Source of the DNA: Aeromonas sp. FDAARGOS 1405
GTDB taxonomy: Bacteria > Pseudomonadota > Gammaproteobacteria > Enterobacterales > Aeromonadaceae
Direction: 5' to 3'
Assembly (NCBI RefSeq): GCF_019048265.1
Contig: NZ_CP077311.1
Location: 372,001 to 436,000, forward strand
Length of the DNA stretch: 64,000 nt
Position 1 is the first letter of the stretch, and the number at the start of each line of letters is the position of its first letter. This document shows, one piece after another, positions 8,361 through 18,097 of the stretch. Below the pieces are notes generated by a model. The model saw only the letters and a list, made by a program, of their open reading frames with translations. It was not told where the DNA came from and did not search any database. A program made the position numbers and the translations under genes.

Positions 8361-10229
8361 ATGAGCGTTGATATTAGCAATTTCCCCAACCTGGCCCTCG
8401 CGGACACTCCGGTCGAGCTGCGTTCCTTGCCCAAAGATCGGCTGCCGGTGCTGTGCAACGAGCTGCGCGAATATCTGCTGCGCTCTGTCAGCCGCTCCAG
8501 CGGACACTTTGCCTCCGGTCTCGGCACGGTCGAACTGACCGTGGCCCTGCACTACGTCTACAACACCCCGTTCGATCGGCTGATCTGGGATGTGGGCCAT
8601 CAGGCCTATCCCCACAAGATCCTGACCGGGCGCCGTGACCAGATCCACACCATCCGGCAGAAAGATGGCCTGCACCCCTTCCCCTGGCGCGGCGAGAGCG
8701 AGTACGACGTGCTCTCCGTCGGCCACTCCAGCACCTCCATTGGTGCGGCGCTCGGTATGGCGGTCGCCGCCGAGAGTGAAGGGCTGGGTCGCAAGGTGGT
8801 AGCGGTAATTGGTGATGGTGCCATTACCGCAGGGATGGCCTTTGAAGCGCTCAACCACGCCGGCGATGTCCATAAAGACATGCTGGTGATCCTCAACGAC
8901 AACGAGATGTCCATCTCCGAGAATGTCGGGGCGCTCAACAACCATCTGGCCCGGGTCATGTCCGGCAAGCTCTACACCACCATCCGCGAAGGCGGCAAGA
9001 AGGTGCTGGCCGGTCTGCCGCCGGTCAAGGAGCTGGCCAAGCGGGCCGAAGAGCACCTCAAGGGGATGGTGGTGCCCGGCACCCTGTTCGAGGAGTTCGG
9101 CTTCAACTACATCGGCCCCATCGACGGTCACGATATAGAAGCGCTGGTCGAGACCCTGCGCAACATGCGCAATCTCAAGGGTCCGCAGTTGCTGCACGTC
9201 AAAACCAAGAAGGGCAAGGGTTACGAGCCGGCGGAGAAAGACCCCATCGGTTATCACGCTGTGCCCAAGTTCAATCCTGACGAGTGTTCCCTGCCGAAAG
9301 CGAGCGCCGCCAAACCCACCTTCTCCGCCATCTTTGGCCAATGGCTGTGCGACATGGCCGCCAAAGACGAGAAGCTGGTCGGCATCACCCCTGCCATGCG
9401 CGAAGGCTCCGGTCTGGTGAAATTCAGCCAGCAGTATCCGGATCGCTACTTCGATGTGGCCATTGCCGAGCAACATGCAGTCACGTTCGCTGCCGGTCTT
9501 GCCATCGCCGACAAGAAGCCAGTGGTGGCCATCTATTCGAGCTTTCTGCAGCGCGCCTACGATCAGGTGATCCACGACGTGGCGCTGCAAGATCTGCCGG
9601 TGCTATTCGCCATCGACCGGGCCGGTCTGGTGGGCGCCGACGGCCCGACCCATCAGGGAGCGTTCGACATCAGCTTCCTGCGCACCGTGCCCAACATGGT
9701 GGTGATGACGCCATCTGACGAGAACGAGTGCCGCCAGATGCTCTATACCGGCTATCTTCAGCAAGGCCCTGTCGCCGTGCGTTACCCCCGCGGCAGCAGT
9801 CTGAGCGATTCCCCCATCTCGTCAGAGATGCAGGCACTGGAGCTCGGCAAGGGACGTATCCTGCGAGAGGGCAAAGGCACCGCTATTCTGGCCTTTGGTA
9901 CCCTGCTGCACCACGCGAAAGCGGCCGCAGAGGCACTGGATGCCACCCTGGTGGACATGCGCTTCGTCAAACCGATAGATGAGGCGCTGGTGCTGTCGCT
10001 GGCAGCCAGCCACGATCAGTTTGTCACTCTGGAAGACAACGCCATCATGGGCGGCGCCGGTTCGGCTGTGAACGAACTGCTGATGCACAGCAAGCAGTGC
10101 AAGCCGGTGCTCAACCTCGGCCTGCCGGATCGCTTCGTCGAACAGGGCACCCAGCAGGAGATCTATGCCCTGCTCGGTCTGGACGATGCAGGCATCCAGC
10201 GCAGCATCGAAAGCTGGCTGCAAGCCTGA
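8361..10229 (+). CDS. dxs: 1-deoxy-D-xylulose-5-phosphate synthase
   Basis: Thiamine-diphosphate enzyme joining pyruvate and glyceraldehyde-3-phosphate in the first step of the MEP isoprenoid pathway. 622 aa. The ThDP/Mg motif is [18 protein letters not shown] (Asp152) with [10 protein letters not shown] downstream. Also visible are the His-rich [12 protein letters not shown] and the transketolase pyrimidine domain with the [16 protein letters not shown] catalytic Glu. It sits with ispA, so precursor supply and chain elongation are co-expressed. An intrinsic terminator follows. Confidence 0.97.
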   Translation: MSVDISNFPNLALADTPVELRSLPKDRLPVLCNELREYLLRSVSRSSGHFASGLGTVELTVALHYVYNTPFDRLIWDVGHQAYPHKILTGRRDQIHTIRQKDGLHPFPWRGESEYDVLSVGHSSTSIGAALGMAVAAESEGLGRKVVAVIGDGAITAGMAFEALNHAGDVHKDMLVILNDNEMSISENVGALNNHLARVMSGKLYTTIREGGKKVLAGLPPVKELAKRAEEHLKGMVVPGTLFEEFGFNYIGPIDGHDIEALVETLRNMRNLKGPQLLHVKTKKGKGYEPAEKDPIGYHAVPKFNPDECSLPKASAAKPTFSAIFGQWLCDMAAKDEKLVGITPAMREGSGLVKFSQQYPDRYFDVAIAEQHAVTFAAGLAIADKKPVVAIYSSFLQRAYDQVIHDVALQDLPVLFAIDRAGLVGADGPTHQGAFDISFLRTVPNMVVMTPSDENECRQMLYTGYLQQGPVAVRYPRGSSLSDSPISSEMQALELGKGRILREGKGTAILAFGTLLHHAKAAAEALDATLVDMRFVKPIDEALVLSLAASHDQFVTLEDNAIMGGAGSAVNELLMHSKQCKPVLNLGLPDRFVEQGTQQEIYALLGLDDAGIQRSIESWLQA

Positions 10230-10255
10230 TAACGCTTAAAGCTATCAAGCAAAAG

Positions 10256-10285
10256 AAGGGCGCCTCACTGGCGCCCTTTTTATTT
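10256..10285 (+). terminator. Intrinsic terminator after dxs
   Basis: Stem AAGGGCGCC / GGCGCCCTT with loop TCACT, followed by a T-rich run; ends the xseB-ispA-dxs operon. Confidence 0.9.
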
Positions 10286-10302
10286 TGTGTTTCTGACCTA
10301 GA

Positions 10303-11244
10303 TTACCCTTTGTAGATCTTGGGGTTAAACACATCCCGCAGCCAGTCACCCAACAGGTTGATGACCAGCACCAACACCACCAGGCAGATGCCCGGGAAGG
10401 CGGTGATCCACCAAGAGCCGGAGAAGATGTAGTTGAAGCCGACGCTGATAAGCGAACCGAGCGAGGGCTGATCAACCGGCATTCCCAGACCGAGGAAGGA
10501 GAGTGCCGCCTCGCTCATGATGGCGTTGGCCACCTGCACGGTGGAGATCACCAGAATGGGCGACAAACAGTTGGGCAGAATGTGGCGGAACATGATGCGC
10601 GGGGCACGGAATCCCATCACCTTGGCTGCTTCCACATACTCCTTCTTCTTCTCCGCCAGCACAGAGGCGCGCACGGTACGGGCATACTGCGGCCACTCGG
10701 CGATACCGATGATCACCACCAGCATCATGATGGCGAACTTCGAGTAGAACTCGGAGCCAAAGGTTGCCTGAAATATGGCGGAGATGATGATCGCCACCAT
10801 CATGGTGGAGAACGACAACTGCACATCGGCAAAGCGCATCAGCAGGTTGTCGATGCGGCCACCGAAGTAACCGGCAATCAGACCGATGACGATACCGAGC
10901 ACCAGCTGCAGCGCCACCGCAAACAGACCGATAGTGAGGGAGATACGGGCGCCATAGAGGATGGTGCTCCAGATATCCCGCCCCTGGTTGTCGGTACCGA
11001 GCCAGAAGCGCTCCTCGCCGCCTTCGAGCCAGGAGGGGGGCAACTCGGCATCCATCAGATCAAAACTGGTCTGGTCATAGACGTTGTGCGGAGCGAGCCA
11101 GGGCGCCAGCAGCGCCGCCAGCACGAACACCACAAACACCGCAAAGCTGAACATGGCTACCTTGTCCCGCAGGAAGTAGTAGACGATGTCAGAGTTCTTG
11201 AATCGTGCCCAACGGCTTGGGCTTGCAGTTACAGCATTAGTCAT
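10303..11244 (-). CDS. Peptide-type ABC transporter permease (GsiD/DppC-like)
   Basis: 313 aa inner-membrane permease of the OppC/DppC/GsiD family. It has an N-terminal helix (about 32-54), the periplasmic segment holding LGTDNQGRDIWS (the family signature), about five further helices, and the ATPase-coupling EAA-type loop EYVEAAKVMGFRAPRIM. Last gene of a four-gene minus-strand operon; the Shine-Dalgarno AAGGGG overlaps the end of the preceding permease (4-base gap). Substrate not determinable from sequence; di- or oligopeptides or glutathione are the family options. Confidence 0.9.
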   Translation of the reverse strand: MTNAVTASPSRWARFKNSDIVYYFLRDKVAMFSFAVFVVFVLAALLAPWLAPHNVYDQTSFDLMDAELPPSWLEGGEERFWLGTDNQGRDIWSTILYGARISLTIGLFAVALQLVLGIVIGLIAGYFGGRIDNLLMRFADVQLSFSTMMVAIIISAIFQATFGSEFYSKFAIMMLVVIIGIAEWPQYARTVRASVLAEKKKEYVEAAKVMGFRAPRIMFRHILPNCLSPILVISTVQVANAIMSEAALSFLGLGMPVDQPSLGSLISVGFNYIFSGSWWITAFPGICLVVLVLVINLLGDWLRDVFNPKIYKG

Positions 11245-11248
11245 GCGC

Positions 11249-12223
11249 TTACCCCTTGGCAGTCAGGTTAACGGTCGGGTTGATCAACCCGTAGAGCAGG
11301 TCGACCAGGGTATTGGTCACCACGAAGATCAATCCCACGAAGATGACGTAGGCGGTGATCAGCGGGGTATCGACCCTGTGGATCGCTTCAAGAAACAGGA
11401 AGCCGGTACCCGGCCACTGGAACACACTCTCGGTCAGAATGGTGTAGGCCACCATGGTGCCGATCTGCACCCCGCCGACGGTAATGACCGGCAGCATGGT
11501 GTTTTTGAGGGCGTGCTGATAGTAGACCTTGTTGTTATCCAGCCCTTTGGCGCGGGCGAATTTGACGTACTCGGAGGAGAGCTGCTCCAGCATCTCGGAG
11601 CGCACCAGCCGGATAAACAGCGGCAGCATGATGGAAGAGAGCGACACCGCCGGCAGGATCAGGTGCAGGATGCCGTCCCAGGTGAAGAAGCCCGACTCCC
11701 AGCCCAGCAGGTTACGGGTCTCGCCGCGGCCATAGGCCGGCAGCCAGCCCAGCTGGATGGAGAAGAGATACATCAGCATGATGGCGGTCAGGAACACCGG
11801 GATCGAAATGCCGATACTGCTCCCCGCCATGATGATCTTGGTGGGAATGCTGCGCGGGCGGATCGCCGAATAGACACCGAGTGGAATGGAGACCACCACG
11901 ATGATGAGCGCGGCGGCAAACACCAGCTCAAGGGTAGCCACCAGCTTGTCGAGGATCACCTCGAGAGCGGGTCGCTTGAAGAAATAGGAGGTGCCCAAAT
12001 CCCCATGCACCGCATTTTTCAAAAAGCGGCTGTATTTGATGAGGAAGGGATCGTTAAGGCCCATCTTCTCGCGCAACTCGTGACGCTGGGCTTCGGAGAC
12101 GGATTGTCCCACCAGCTCGCGCAACGGGTCACCCAGGTTGTCCTGGATGGAGAAGGCGACCAGGCTGATGACGAACATCACTATCACGGCCTGATAGAAC
12201 CGTTTCAGCAGGAATGTAAACAT
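11249..12223 (-). CDS. Peptide-type ABC transporter permease (GsiC/DppB-like)
   Basis: 324 aa permease of the OppB/DppB/GsiC family with six predicted helices, starting MFTFLLKRFYQAVIV. It carries the family N-terminal region GDPLRELVGQ and the EAA loop EYVKFARAKGLDNNKVYYQH, followed by LTESVFQWPGTG. The start at 12223 is set by AAGGA five bases upstream. Pairs with the downstream permease to form the heterodimeric channel. Confidence 0.9.
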   Translation of the reverse strand: MFTFLLKRFYQAVIVMFVISLVAFSIQDNLGDPLRELVGQSVSEAQRHELREKMGLNDPFLIKYSRFLKNAVHGDLGTSYFFKRPALEVILDKLVATLELVFAAALIIVVVSIPLGVYSAIRPRSIPTKIIMAGSSIGISIPVFLTAIMLMYLFSIQLGWLPAYGRGETRNLLGWESGFFTWDGILHLILPAVSLSSIMLPLFIRLVRSEMLEQLSSEYVKFARAKGLDNNKVYYQHALKNTMLPVITVGGVQIGTMVAYTILTESVFQWPGTGFLFLEAIHRVDTPLITAYVIFVGLIFVVTNTLVDLLYGLINPTVNLTAKG

Positions 12224-12322
12224 GCTTGTCCTTCTACGTGGCCTGTGTCGTGGCACAGGCTTCTGTTAGTGGGCGGAGTGGCCAGCTGACCACCCCGCCC
12301 CGTCCTTCCTTGCGACGTTCTC

Positions 12323-13879
12323 TTACTTGCTGACCACCAGGTCACCCAGGTAAGGGAAGTTCATCACGTTGACCACCGGCTTGATATCGACGTTCTTCTT
12401 GGCGCCATAGGCCAGATCTTCCCAGTGCAACGGCACATAGGCAGCATCTTCGATCACCATGGCCTCGACCTTCTTCAGCATCTCGGCACGCTTGGCCGGA
12501 TCGGTCTCGGCGTTGGCATCCATCACCAGCTTGTCAGCTTCGGCGTTGGCATAACCGGCGCAGTTGTACTGGCCCATACCGGTCTTGGCATCCTTGGTGA
12601 AGGTCAGGAACTCGAAGAAGTTCGCAGTATCTTCGGTGTCGGAGTGCCAACCGATCATCTGCATGTCCGCGGCACACTTGTCAAACTCGGGCCAGTACTG
12701 GGCTACCGGCATGGTCTTCAGATCCACCTTGATGTTGATCTTGGCCAGCATGGCAGAGACCGCCTGGGCAATCTTGACGTCGTTGACGTAGCGGGCCGCG
12801 GGGGCAATGAAGGTCATCTTGAAGCCTTTCTCGTAACCGGCCTCTTTCATCAGCTCCTTGGCCTTGGCCAGATCATATTGGGGCACCAGCGCCTCGTTGT
12901 GACCGGCATAGCCTTTCGGGCTCAACTGGCCAGCAGGGGTACCGAAACCCTTGTTGATCTTCTCGACGATACCCACCTGGTTGATGGCGTAGTTGATCGC
13001 CTGACGCACGCGCTTGTCTTTCAGCGCCGGATTGGTGTTCTGGTTCAGCTCGATGATGATGGCACGGGTACCGGACAGGGTAACCAGCTGAGAGTCCTTG
13101 CCATTCTTCACGCGCTCCAGATCGTTCGGCGCAACCGGATAGATCATGTCCACGTCGCCACCCAGCAGGGCTGCAACACGGGTCGCATCTTCCTTGATCG
13201 GCACCACGGTCAGGTTCTCGACGTTACCCTTGGAGGCCTTGTCCCAGTAGTTGGCGTTGCGGGCATAATCGAGCTTCACACCCTGCTCGCGGAACTTGAC
13301 GGTGAACGGGCCAGTACCGGAGACGTGGGTAGAGGCAAAGGAGTCGCCATTCTTGACGATCTCGGCCTTGTCTTTGCCCGCTTCGGTCTTGCCGGTGTAG
13401 AACTTGGAGTCCATCGGGAAGATGTAGGTGACGGTCTGCAGCACCAGCGGGAAGGGCTTCGCGGTAATCAGATCGACGGTGTAGTCATCGACCTTCTTCA
13501 CTTCGCTGATGGGATCGAAGATCGCCTTGAAGTCGACGGAGGATTTCAGGCGGTTGACGGTCCACACCACGTCGTCAGCGGTGAAGTCGTTACCGGAGTG
13601 GAACTTGACCCCTTTGCGCAGGTGGAAGCGGACGGTCTTATCGTCAATACGCTCATACTTCTCGGCCAGACGGGGCTCGAACTGCAGGTCCTGGGTGTAA
13701 CGCATCAGGGGATCGAATACCAGGTGCGACATCTCCAGGGTCTGACCGGAGAGCTGCTCCTGCGGATCCAGCGAAGTGGCGTCAGAGGCGACACCCACCT
13801 TGATATCAGCGGCTGAGACACTGAAGGCGAAACCGGCGGCAAACAGCGCCAGGGCAATCTTGGACAATCCTTTCTTCAT
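12323..13879 (-). CDS. Periplasmic solute-binding protein, SBP_bac_5 family
   Basis: 518 aa periplasmic receptor for the importer. Signal peptide MKKGLSKIALALFAAGFAF with cleavage predicted after SVSA, leaving ADIKVG. The mature part has family-5 features: TSLDPQEQLSG, the signature region LRKGVKFHSGNDFTADDVVW, and RAIIIELNQNTNPALKDKRV. The start at 13879 has GGAG six bases upstream; an ATG at 13891 is less well placed. No lipobox is visible, so the protein is soluble rather than a lipoprotein. Confidence 0.9.
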   Translation of the reverse strand: MKKGLSKIALALFAAGFAFSVSAADIKVGVASDATSLDPQEQLSGQTLEMSHLVFDPLMRYTQDLQFEPRLAEKYERIDDKTVRFHLRKGVKFHSGNDFTADDVVWTVNRLKSSVDFKAIFDPISEVKKVDDYTVDLITAKPFPLVLQTVTYIFPMDSKFYTGKTEAGKDKAEIVKNGDSFASTHVSGTGPFTVKFREQGVKLDYARNANYWDKASKGNVENLTVVPIKEDATRVAALLGGDVDMIYPVAPNDLERVKNGKDSQLVTLSGTRAIIIELNQNTNPALKDKRVRQAINYAINQVGIVEKINKGFGTPAGQLSPKGYAGHNEALVPQYDLAKAKELMKEAGYEKGFKMTFIAPAARYVNDVKIAQAVSAMLAKINIKVDLKTMPVAQYWPEFDKCAADMQMIGWHSDTEDTANFFEFLTFTKDAKTGMGQYNCAGYANAEADKLVMDANAETDPAKRAEMLKKVEAMVIEDAAYVPLHWEDLAYGAKKNVDIKPVVNVMNFPYLGDLVVSK

Positions 13880-13949
13880 CTTGTTCTCCATGCTTTTGGC
13901 TTTCTTATGACACTTTTTTTGACAAGCAGACCGGCGCACCGGCGCTCTC

Positions 13950-15674
13950 CTAGCTTGCGATTTCCAGCCCCTCGCGGGACATTCCCTTGAACTCCGGCAT
14001 GAGGGAGATCAGCTTGCGGCTGTACTCATGCTCGGCATTGGTAAAGAGTTTCTCGGTCTCGGCCACTTCCACCAGATGACCGTGCTGCATCACCCCGATG
14101 CGGTCGCACATCTGGCGGATCACCGGCAGATCGTGGCTGATAAACAGCATGGTGAGCTTGAGCTCCTGCTGCAGATCCTTGAGCAGGTTGAGGATCTGGG
14201 CCTGCACCGACACATCCAGCGCCGAAGTCGGCTCGTCGCAGATGAGAAAGCGCGGGCGAGTGGCCAGGGCGCGGGCAATGGAGATGCGCTGGCGCTGACC
14301 GCCGGAGAACTCGTGGGGATACTTGACCCCGGCACCACGGCCGAGACCCACGTGATCCAGCAGATCGCCGACAATCCCCTCAATCTGGCTCTCGCTGCTC
14401 GCCAGCTGATGGAAGCGGATCGGCTCGGCAATGATGTCGCGCACCTTCATCCGCGGGTTCATCGACGAATAGGGGTTCTGGAACACCATCTGCATCTGGC
14501 GGCGCAGCGGGCGACGCTCGCGCTCGCTCTTGAGGGCGGTCAGATCGATCCCTTCGAAGAAGATTTTGCCGGTATCAGGCGGATAGAGACCGGTGATGGC
14601 GCGGGCAATGGTCGATTTACCGGAGCCCGACTCCCCCACCAGACCGAAGGTCTCCCCTTCGAAGATCTCGAAGCTGATGTTGTTGCAGGCGCGCACATAC
14701 TGGCGGCGGCTCGGGAAGATGGAGTCCTTGGTGACGAACTTCAGATCGACGTTCTCCACCCGCAGCAGTGCCCCTTCATAGGCACGCTCGTCCTGACTCT
14801 GGCCGAGCCAGTGGGTCTTGAGGTCGATATTGGTATCCGGCGCACTGGCATCCTCGATATAGGAGACCAGCGGGAAACGCACCAGCTTCACATCGGAGCG
14901 GGGTACCGCCGAGATGAGGCTGCGGGTATAGGGGTGATTGGGGCTGCCCAGTACCTGTTCGGTCAGGCCGAACTCCACCAGATCGCCGCGATACATCACC
15001 GCCACCTTGTCGGTAACGTTGGAGACCACGCCCATGTCGTGGGTCACCAGCATGCAGCCCACCTGACGCTCTTTGCAGAGGGCGCGGATAAGCTGGAGGA
15101 TCTGATCCTGAATGGAGACGTCGAGCGCCGTAGTCGGTTCATCGGCGATGATCAGCTCCGGATCGCAGGAGAGCGCAATGGCGATAACCACCCGCTGACG
15201 CATGCCACCGGAAAACTGGTGCGGATACTGTTTGATGCGCAGCTCCGGCTGCGGAATACCCACCGCCCCCATCAGCTCCAATGCCTTGGCAAAAGCGGCT
15301 TCGCGAGAGAGGTCGGTATTGGCCAGAATGGTCTCCACCAGCTGATGCTCAACGGTGAACAGCGGGTTGAGGGAGGTCATGGGGTCCTGGAAGATGAACC
15401 CGATACGGGAGCCACGGATGGCCCGCATCTCGTTTTGGCTCTTGCCGGAGATGAGCTCGCCATTGAGATAGATATCGCCACGGGCGATGCGACCCGGCGG
15501 GCTCAGGAGATCGATAACGGCGTTGCCGATGGTGGACTTGCCGGCGCCGGATTCACCGACCACTCCGACAATCTCACCCTTTTCGATAGAGAAAGAGAGA
15601 TCCTTCACCGCGGCCAGCACCCCGTAGCGGGAGGGGTACTCGATCCGCAAGTTCTTTACTTCGAGCAAGGACAT
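13950..15674 (-). CDS. Fused double ABC ATPase (GsiA/DppD-DppF-like)
   Basis: 574 aa with two complete ABC modules in one chain, so it probably powers the transporter without a separate partner. Module 1 (about 1-265): Walker A GESGAGKST, signature FSGGMRQRVVIAIAL, Walker B IIADEPTTALD. Module 2 (about 310-565): GESGSGKST, FSGGQRQRISIARAL and LICDEPTSALD. The start ATG at 15674 has AGAGG five bases upstream. First gene of the operon; the order ATPase, binding protein, permease, permease is that of E. coli gsiABCD rather than dpp or opp. Confidence 0.92.
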   Translation of the reverse strand: MSLLEVKNLRIEYPSRYGVLAAVKDLSFSIEKGEIVGVVGESGAGKSTIGNAVIDLLSPPGRIARGDIYLNGELISGKSQNEMRAIRGSRIGFIFQDPMTSLNPLFTVEHQLVETILANTDLSREAAFAKALELMGAVGIPQPELRIKQYPHQFSGGMRQRVVIAIALSCDPELIIADEPTTALDVSIQDQILQLIRALCKERQVGCMLVTHDMGVVSNVTDKVAVMYRGDLVEFGLTEQVLGSPNHPYTRSLISAVPRSDVKLVRFPLVSYIEDASAPDTNIDLKTHWLGQSQDERAYEGALLRVENVDLKFVTKDSIFPSRRQYVRACNNISFEIFEGETFGLVGESGSGKSTIARAITGLYPPDTGKIFFEGIDLTALKSERERRPLRRQMQMVFQNPYSSMNPRMKVRDIIAEPIRFHQLASSESQIEGIVGDLLDHVGLGRGAGVKYPHEFSGGQRQRISIARALATRPRFLICDEPTSALDVSVQAQILNLLKDLQQELKLTMLFISHDLPVIRQMCDRIGVMQHGHLVEVAETEKLFTNAEHEYSRKLISLMPEFKGMSREGLEIAS

Positions 15675-16122
15675 GTTTACCTCTGCGGGGGACATCCGTC
15701 CCAAATAATTCGTCCGTAAATCAGCCGCAGATGCCGGTTGTTACCTTGGGCAATATTTGCTCAATCCATGAGGCAGCGAAACCAGCGATCCGGGCGGGTT
15801 TTTTGCATTTTTTTGGAATAACCCGCGAGTAACTTAGACGGTTTGACCACGGGTGTAAATGATTGAGTTATACAATTCCGCAATGTTTTGTGCAGATAAC
15901 CACCAATTCGGCAGAGATAAATGATGATTTTCATCACACAAATGGCCGGTGCGTCCGTACTTCTATTGGTATCATTACTTTAATTTCAACAACAACGCAA
16001 CAAGCAGCATTTATCACTATTTCCAAAACAATCACCAGCCCCGAATGAGTAGTGAATATTTATGTGAAATGGATGATAAACGGCAGCATATGCCGATGAA
16101 TGAAAATTAAGCAGATATAAAT
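15675..16122. other. Gene-free AT-rich intergenic region
   Basis: About 450 bases between pgpA and the ABC operon, clearly lower in GC than the flanks, especially 15840-16120. It must hold the promoter of the ABC operon (minus strand, before 15674). No conserved ORF, RNA gene or repeat recognised. Confidence 0.6.
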
Positions 16123-16150
16123 CGGGGGATGCCAGAACGGTCATCCCCCG
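16123..16150 (-). terminator. Probable terminator after pgpA
   Basis: Perfect 9-bp stem CGGGGGATG / CATCCCCCG with a 10-base loop; on the minus strand it is followed by ATTTATAT, a weak T tract. Ends the rib-nusB-thiL-pgpA transcription unit. Confidence 0.6.
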
Positions 16151-16161
16151 GAAGGTGGCTT

Positions 16162-16656
16162 TCAACCGAGCCAGAATGCCAGTAATTGCATACAAAACAG
16201 GGCGAACAGGCCGGCGATCAGATCGTCCAGCATGATGCCCAGGCCACCGTGGATCCGGCGATCAAACCAGGAGATGGGCCAGGGCTTGAGCACATCAAAC
16301 AACCGGAACAGCGCGAAGCCCGCCACCACCCACTCCCAACCGGCTGGCGCGGCGATCATGGTGACGCCAAAACCGATCACCTCGTCCCAGACGATGGCGC
16401 CGTGATCCGGCATGCCGATGGCATCGGTGGCGCTCTGGCAGATACGAATACCGACCACAAACCCAACCGCCAGCAAGGCGATAAACCAATAGGTCGGCAG
16501 ACCGCTCACCAGCAGATAGAGCGGAATCGCCGCCAGGGTGCCCATGGTGCCCGGCGCCTTGGGGCTGAGACCGGAACCAAACCCCACCGCCAAAAAATGA
16601 AGCGGATTTTTCAGATCCAGTCGTGTCAGCTCGGGCTTTATCCTGAACAAACTCAT
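16162..16656 (-). CDS. pgpA: Phosphatidylglycerophosphatase A
   Basis: Inner-membrane enzyme removing phosphate from phosphatidylglycerophosphate in phosphatidylglycerol synthesis. 164 aa with helices about 20-40, 45-70, 85-115 and 140-160. The family motifs GSGLSPKAPGTMGTLAA and DHGAIVWDEVIGF, with its acidic metal-binding residues, are clear. The ATG start overlaps the thiL stop (ATGA), indicating translational coupling. Confidence 0.95.
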   Translation of the reverse strand: MSLFRIKPELTRLDLKNPLHFLAVGFGSGLSPKAPGTMGTLAAIPLYLLVSGLPTYWFIALLAVGFVVGIRICQSATDAIGMPDHGAIVWDEVIGFGVTMIAAPAGWEWVVAGFALFRLFDVLKPWPISWFDRRIHGGLGIMLDDLIAGLFALFCMQLLAFWLG

Positions 16657-17612
16657 GCGAAGTGATCCCACCCTTTCAGTTGCAGCTCGACCGCTTGGTC
16701 GCCACGCAGGTAGTCGATGCCCGGCTCGCCCGCCACGATGCGGCCGATGCGGCTGAACTTGACCCCGCTGTGGGCCAACGCCGTATCGAGCGCGCCGCGA
16801 TGCTCCTCCGGTACGGTAAAGCAGAGCTCGTAGTCATCGCCACCGGCCAGCGCCAGTTGCCACGCCTCCTGCTCGCTCACCGCATCCTGCAGCACCGGCG
16901 AGAGTGGCAGCAGATCGAGATCGATCTGGGCCCGCACACCGGAGGCCTTGAGGATATGGCCGAGATCCGATGCCAGCCCGTCGGAGAGATCCAGTGCACT
17001 GCCCGCCAGCCCGCGCAGCGCCTGACCGGCCAGAATGCGGGGATGGGGGTGGTCGAGCCGTGGCAGCACGGCGGCCAACTGGTTCTCGTTGAGGGTGCGT
17101 TTGCCCAGCAGGTGGGAGAGCGCCAGCGCGGCATCACCCAGAGTGCCGGTCACATAGATGCCGTCACCGGCTTTGGCACCGCTGCGCATCAGGGCGCGAC
17201 CGGCAGGCACCGACCCCTTCACCGAGATGGTGATGGAGAGCGGCCCGCGGGTCATGTCTCCGCCCACCAGCGCCACATTGTAGTACTCGGCCAGCTCCAG
17301 AAACCCTTCGGCAAAACCGGCGACCCAACCTTCGTTAATGGCAGGCAGGGTCAGCGCCAGCGACACCCAGCGCGGCTCGGCCCCCATGGCGGCGAGATCG
17401 GAGAGATTGACCGCCAGCGCCTTGTAGCCGAGATCCACCGGATCCATGTCGGGAAAGAAGTGTACGCCGCTCACCAGAGTGTCGGTGCTCACCGCCAGCT
17501 GGGTATCGGGGGGCAGGGTCAGCAGGGCACAGTCATCTCCAGGGCCCATCACCACGTCCTTGCGGGCGTGGGGGACCTTGAAGTACTTATCAATCAGCTC
17601 AAATTCACCCAT
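16653..17612 (-). CDS. thiL: Thiamine-monophosphate kinase
   Basis: Phosphorylates thiamine monophosphate to the active diphosphate, the cofactor of dxs in this window. 319 aa. Motifs: MGPGDDCALL near the N-terminus, AVNLSDLAAMGAEPRW, GGDMTRGPLSI and ALDLSDGLASDLGHI. Start at 17612 (MGEFELIDKYF) by match with E. coli. No Shine-Dalgarno is visible, because the nusB terminator hairpin ends ten bases upstream. An ATG at 17630 lies inside that hairpin and is rejected. Overlaps pgpA by 4 bases. Confidence 0.94.
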   Translation of the reverse strand: MGEFELIDKYFKVPHARKDVVMGPGDDCALLTLPPDTQLAVSTDTLVSGVHFFPDMDPVDLGYKALAVNLSDLAAMGAEPRWVSLALTLPAINEGWVAGFAEGFLELAEYYNVALVGGDMTRGPLSITISVKGSVPAGRALMRSGAKAGDGIYVTGTLGDAALALSHLLGKRTLNENQLAAVLPRLDHPHPRILAGQALRGLAGSALDLSDGLASDLGHILKASGVRAQIDLDLLPLSPVLQDAVSEQEAWQLALAGGDDYELCFTVPEEHRGALDTALAHSGVKFSRIGRIVAGEPGIDYLRGDQAVELQLKGWDHFA

Positions 17613-17616
17613 ACAG

Positions 17617-17640
17617 TAAAAAGCCAGCAATAAGCTGGCT
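17617..17640 (-). terminator. Intrinsic terminator after nusB, just before thiL
   Basis: Stem AGCCAGC / GCTGGCT with loop TTATT (minus strand), then TTTTT. The run ends five bases before the thiL start codon, so the hairpin occupies the thiL ribosome binding region. Confidence 0.7.
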
Positions 17641-17669
17641 CCTCTCTTAGATGCTGACGGACAGCAGGA

Positions 17670-18083
17670 TCAACGCTTGTTCAGCGACTTGATCACCTTG
17701 TCCAGTACACCGTTGACAAACTTGTGGCTGTCATCGGCAGCAAAAGCTTTGGCCAGCTCGATCGCTTCGTTGATGACCACGCGCGGCGGTACATCATCAC
17801 GACGGGTCAGCTCGTAGGTCGCCAGACGCAGGATCGCCTTGTCCACCATGTCCACTTCTTCCAGCGGACGGGAAAGGAAAGGTGCAAACACCTTGTCCAG
17901 CTCGCTGCAGTGGAGGGCTACCCCGAACAGCAGATCGCGGAAATAGTTCAGGTCTACACCCTTGGTGTCCTGATCGATCTTGAACTGCTCTTCGATGTCA
18001 CCCACGTTAGCCTTGGTCATCTGCCACTGGTAGATGGCCTGGGTGGCGCAATGGCGGGCTTTACGGCGCTCAGACGGTTTCAA
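17670..18083 (-). CDS. nusB: Transcription antitermination factor NusB
   Basis: 137 aa all-helical protein that with NusE binds boxA RNA in rRNA operon antitermination. Family features visible: [16 protein letters not shown] at the N-terminus, [36 protein letters not shown] and the C-terminal FVNGVLDKV. It follows ribH by 14 bases, as in E. coli. Confidence 0.96.
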   Translation of the reverse strand: MKPSERRKARHCATQAIYQWQMTKANVGDIEEQFKIDQDTKGVDLNYFRDLLFGVALHCSELDKVFAPFLSRPLEEVDMVDKAILRLATYELTRRDDVPPRVVINEAIELAKAFAADDSHKFVNGVLDKVIKSLNKR

Positions 18084-18097
18084 TGTACTTCTCCTCG

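Noticed and set aside
12425..13816. 463-codon frame opposite the solute-binding protein; also 14028-15719 opposite the ABC ATPase and 54004-55743 opposite fadH
   Set aside because: Antisense shadows over clear family members; their translations resemble no protein and have no signals of their own.
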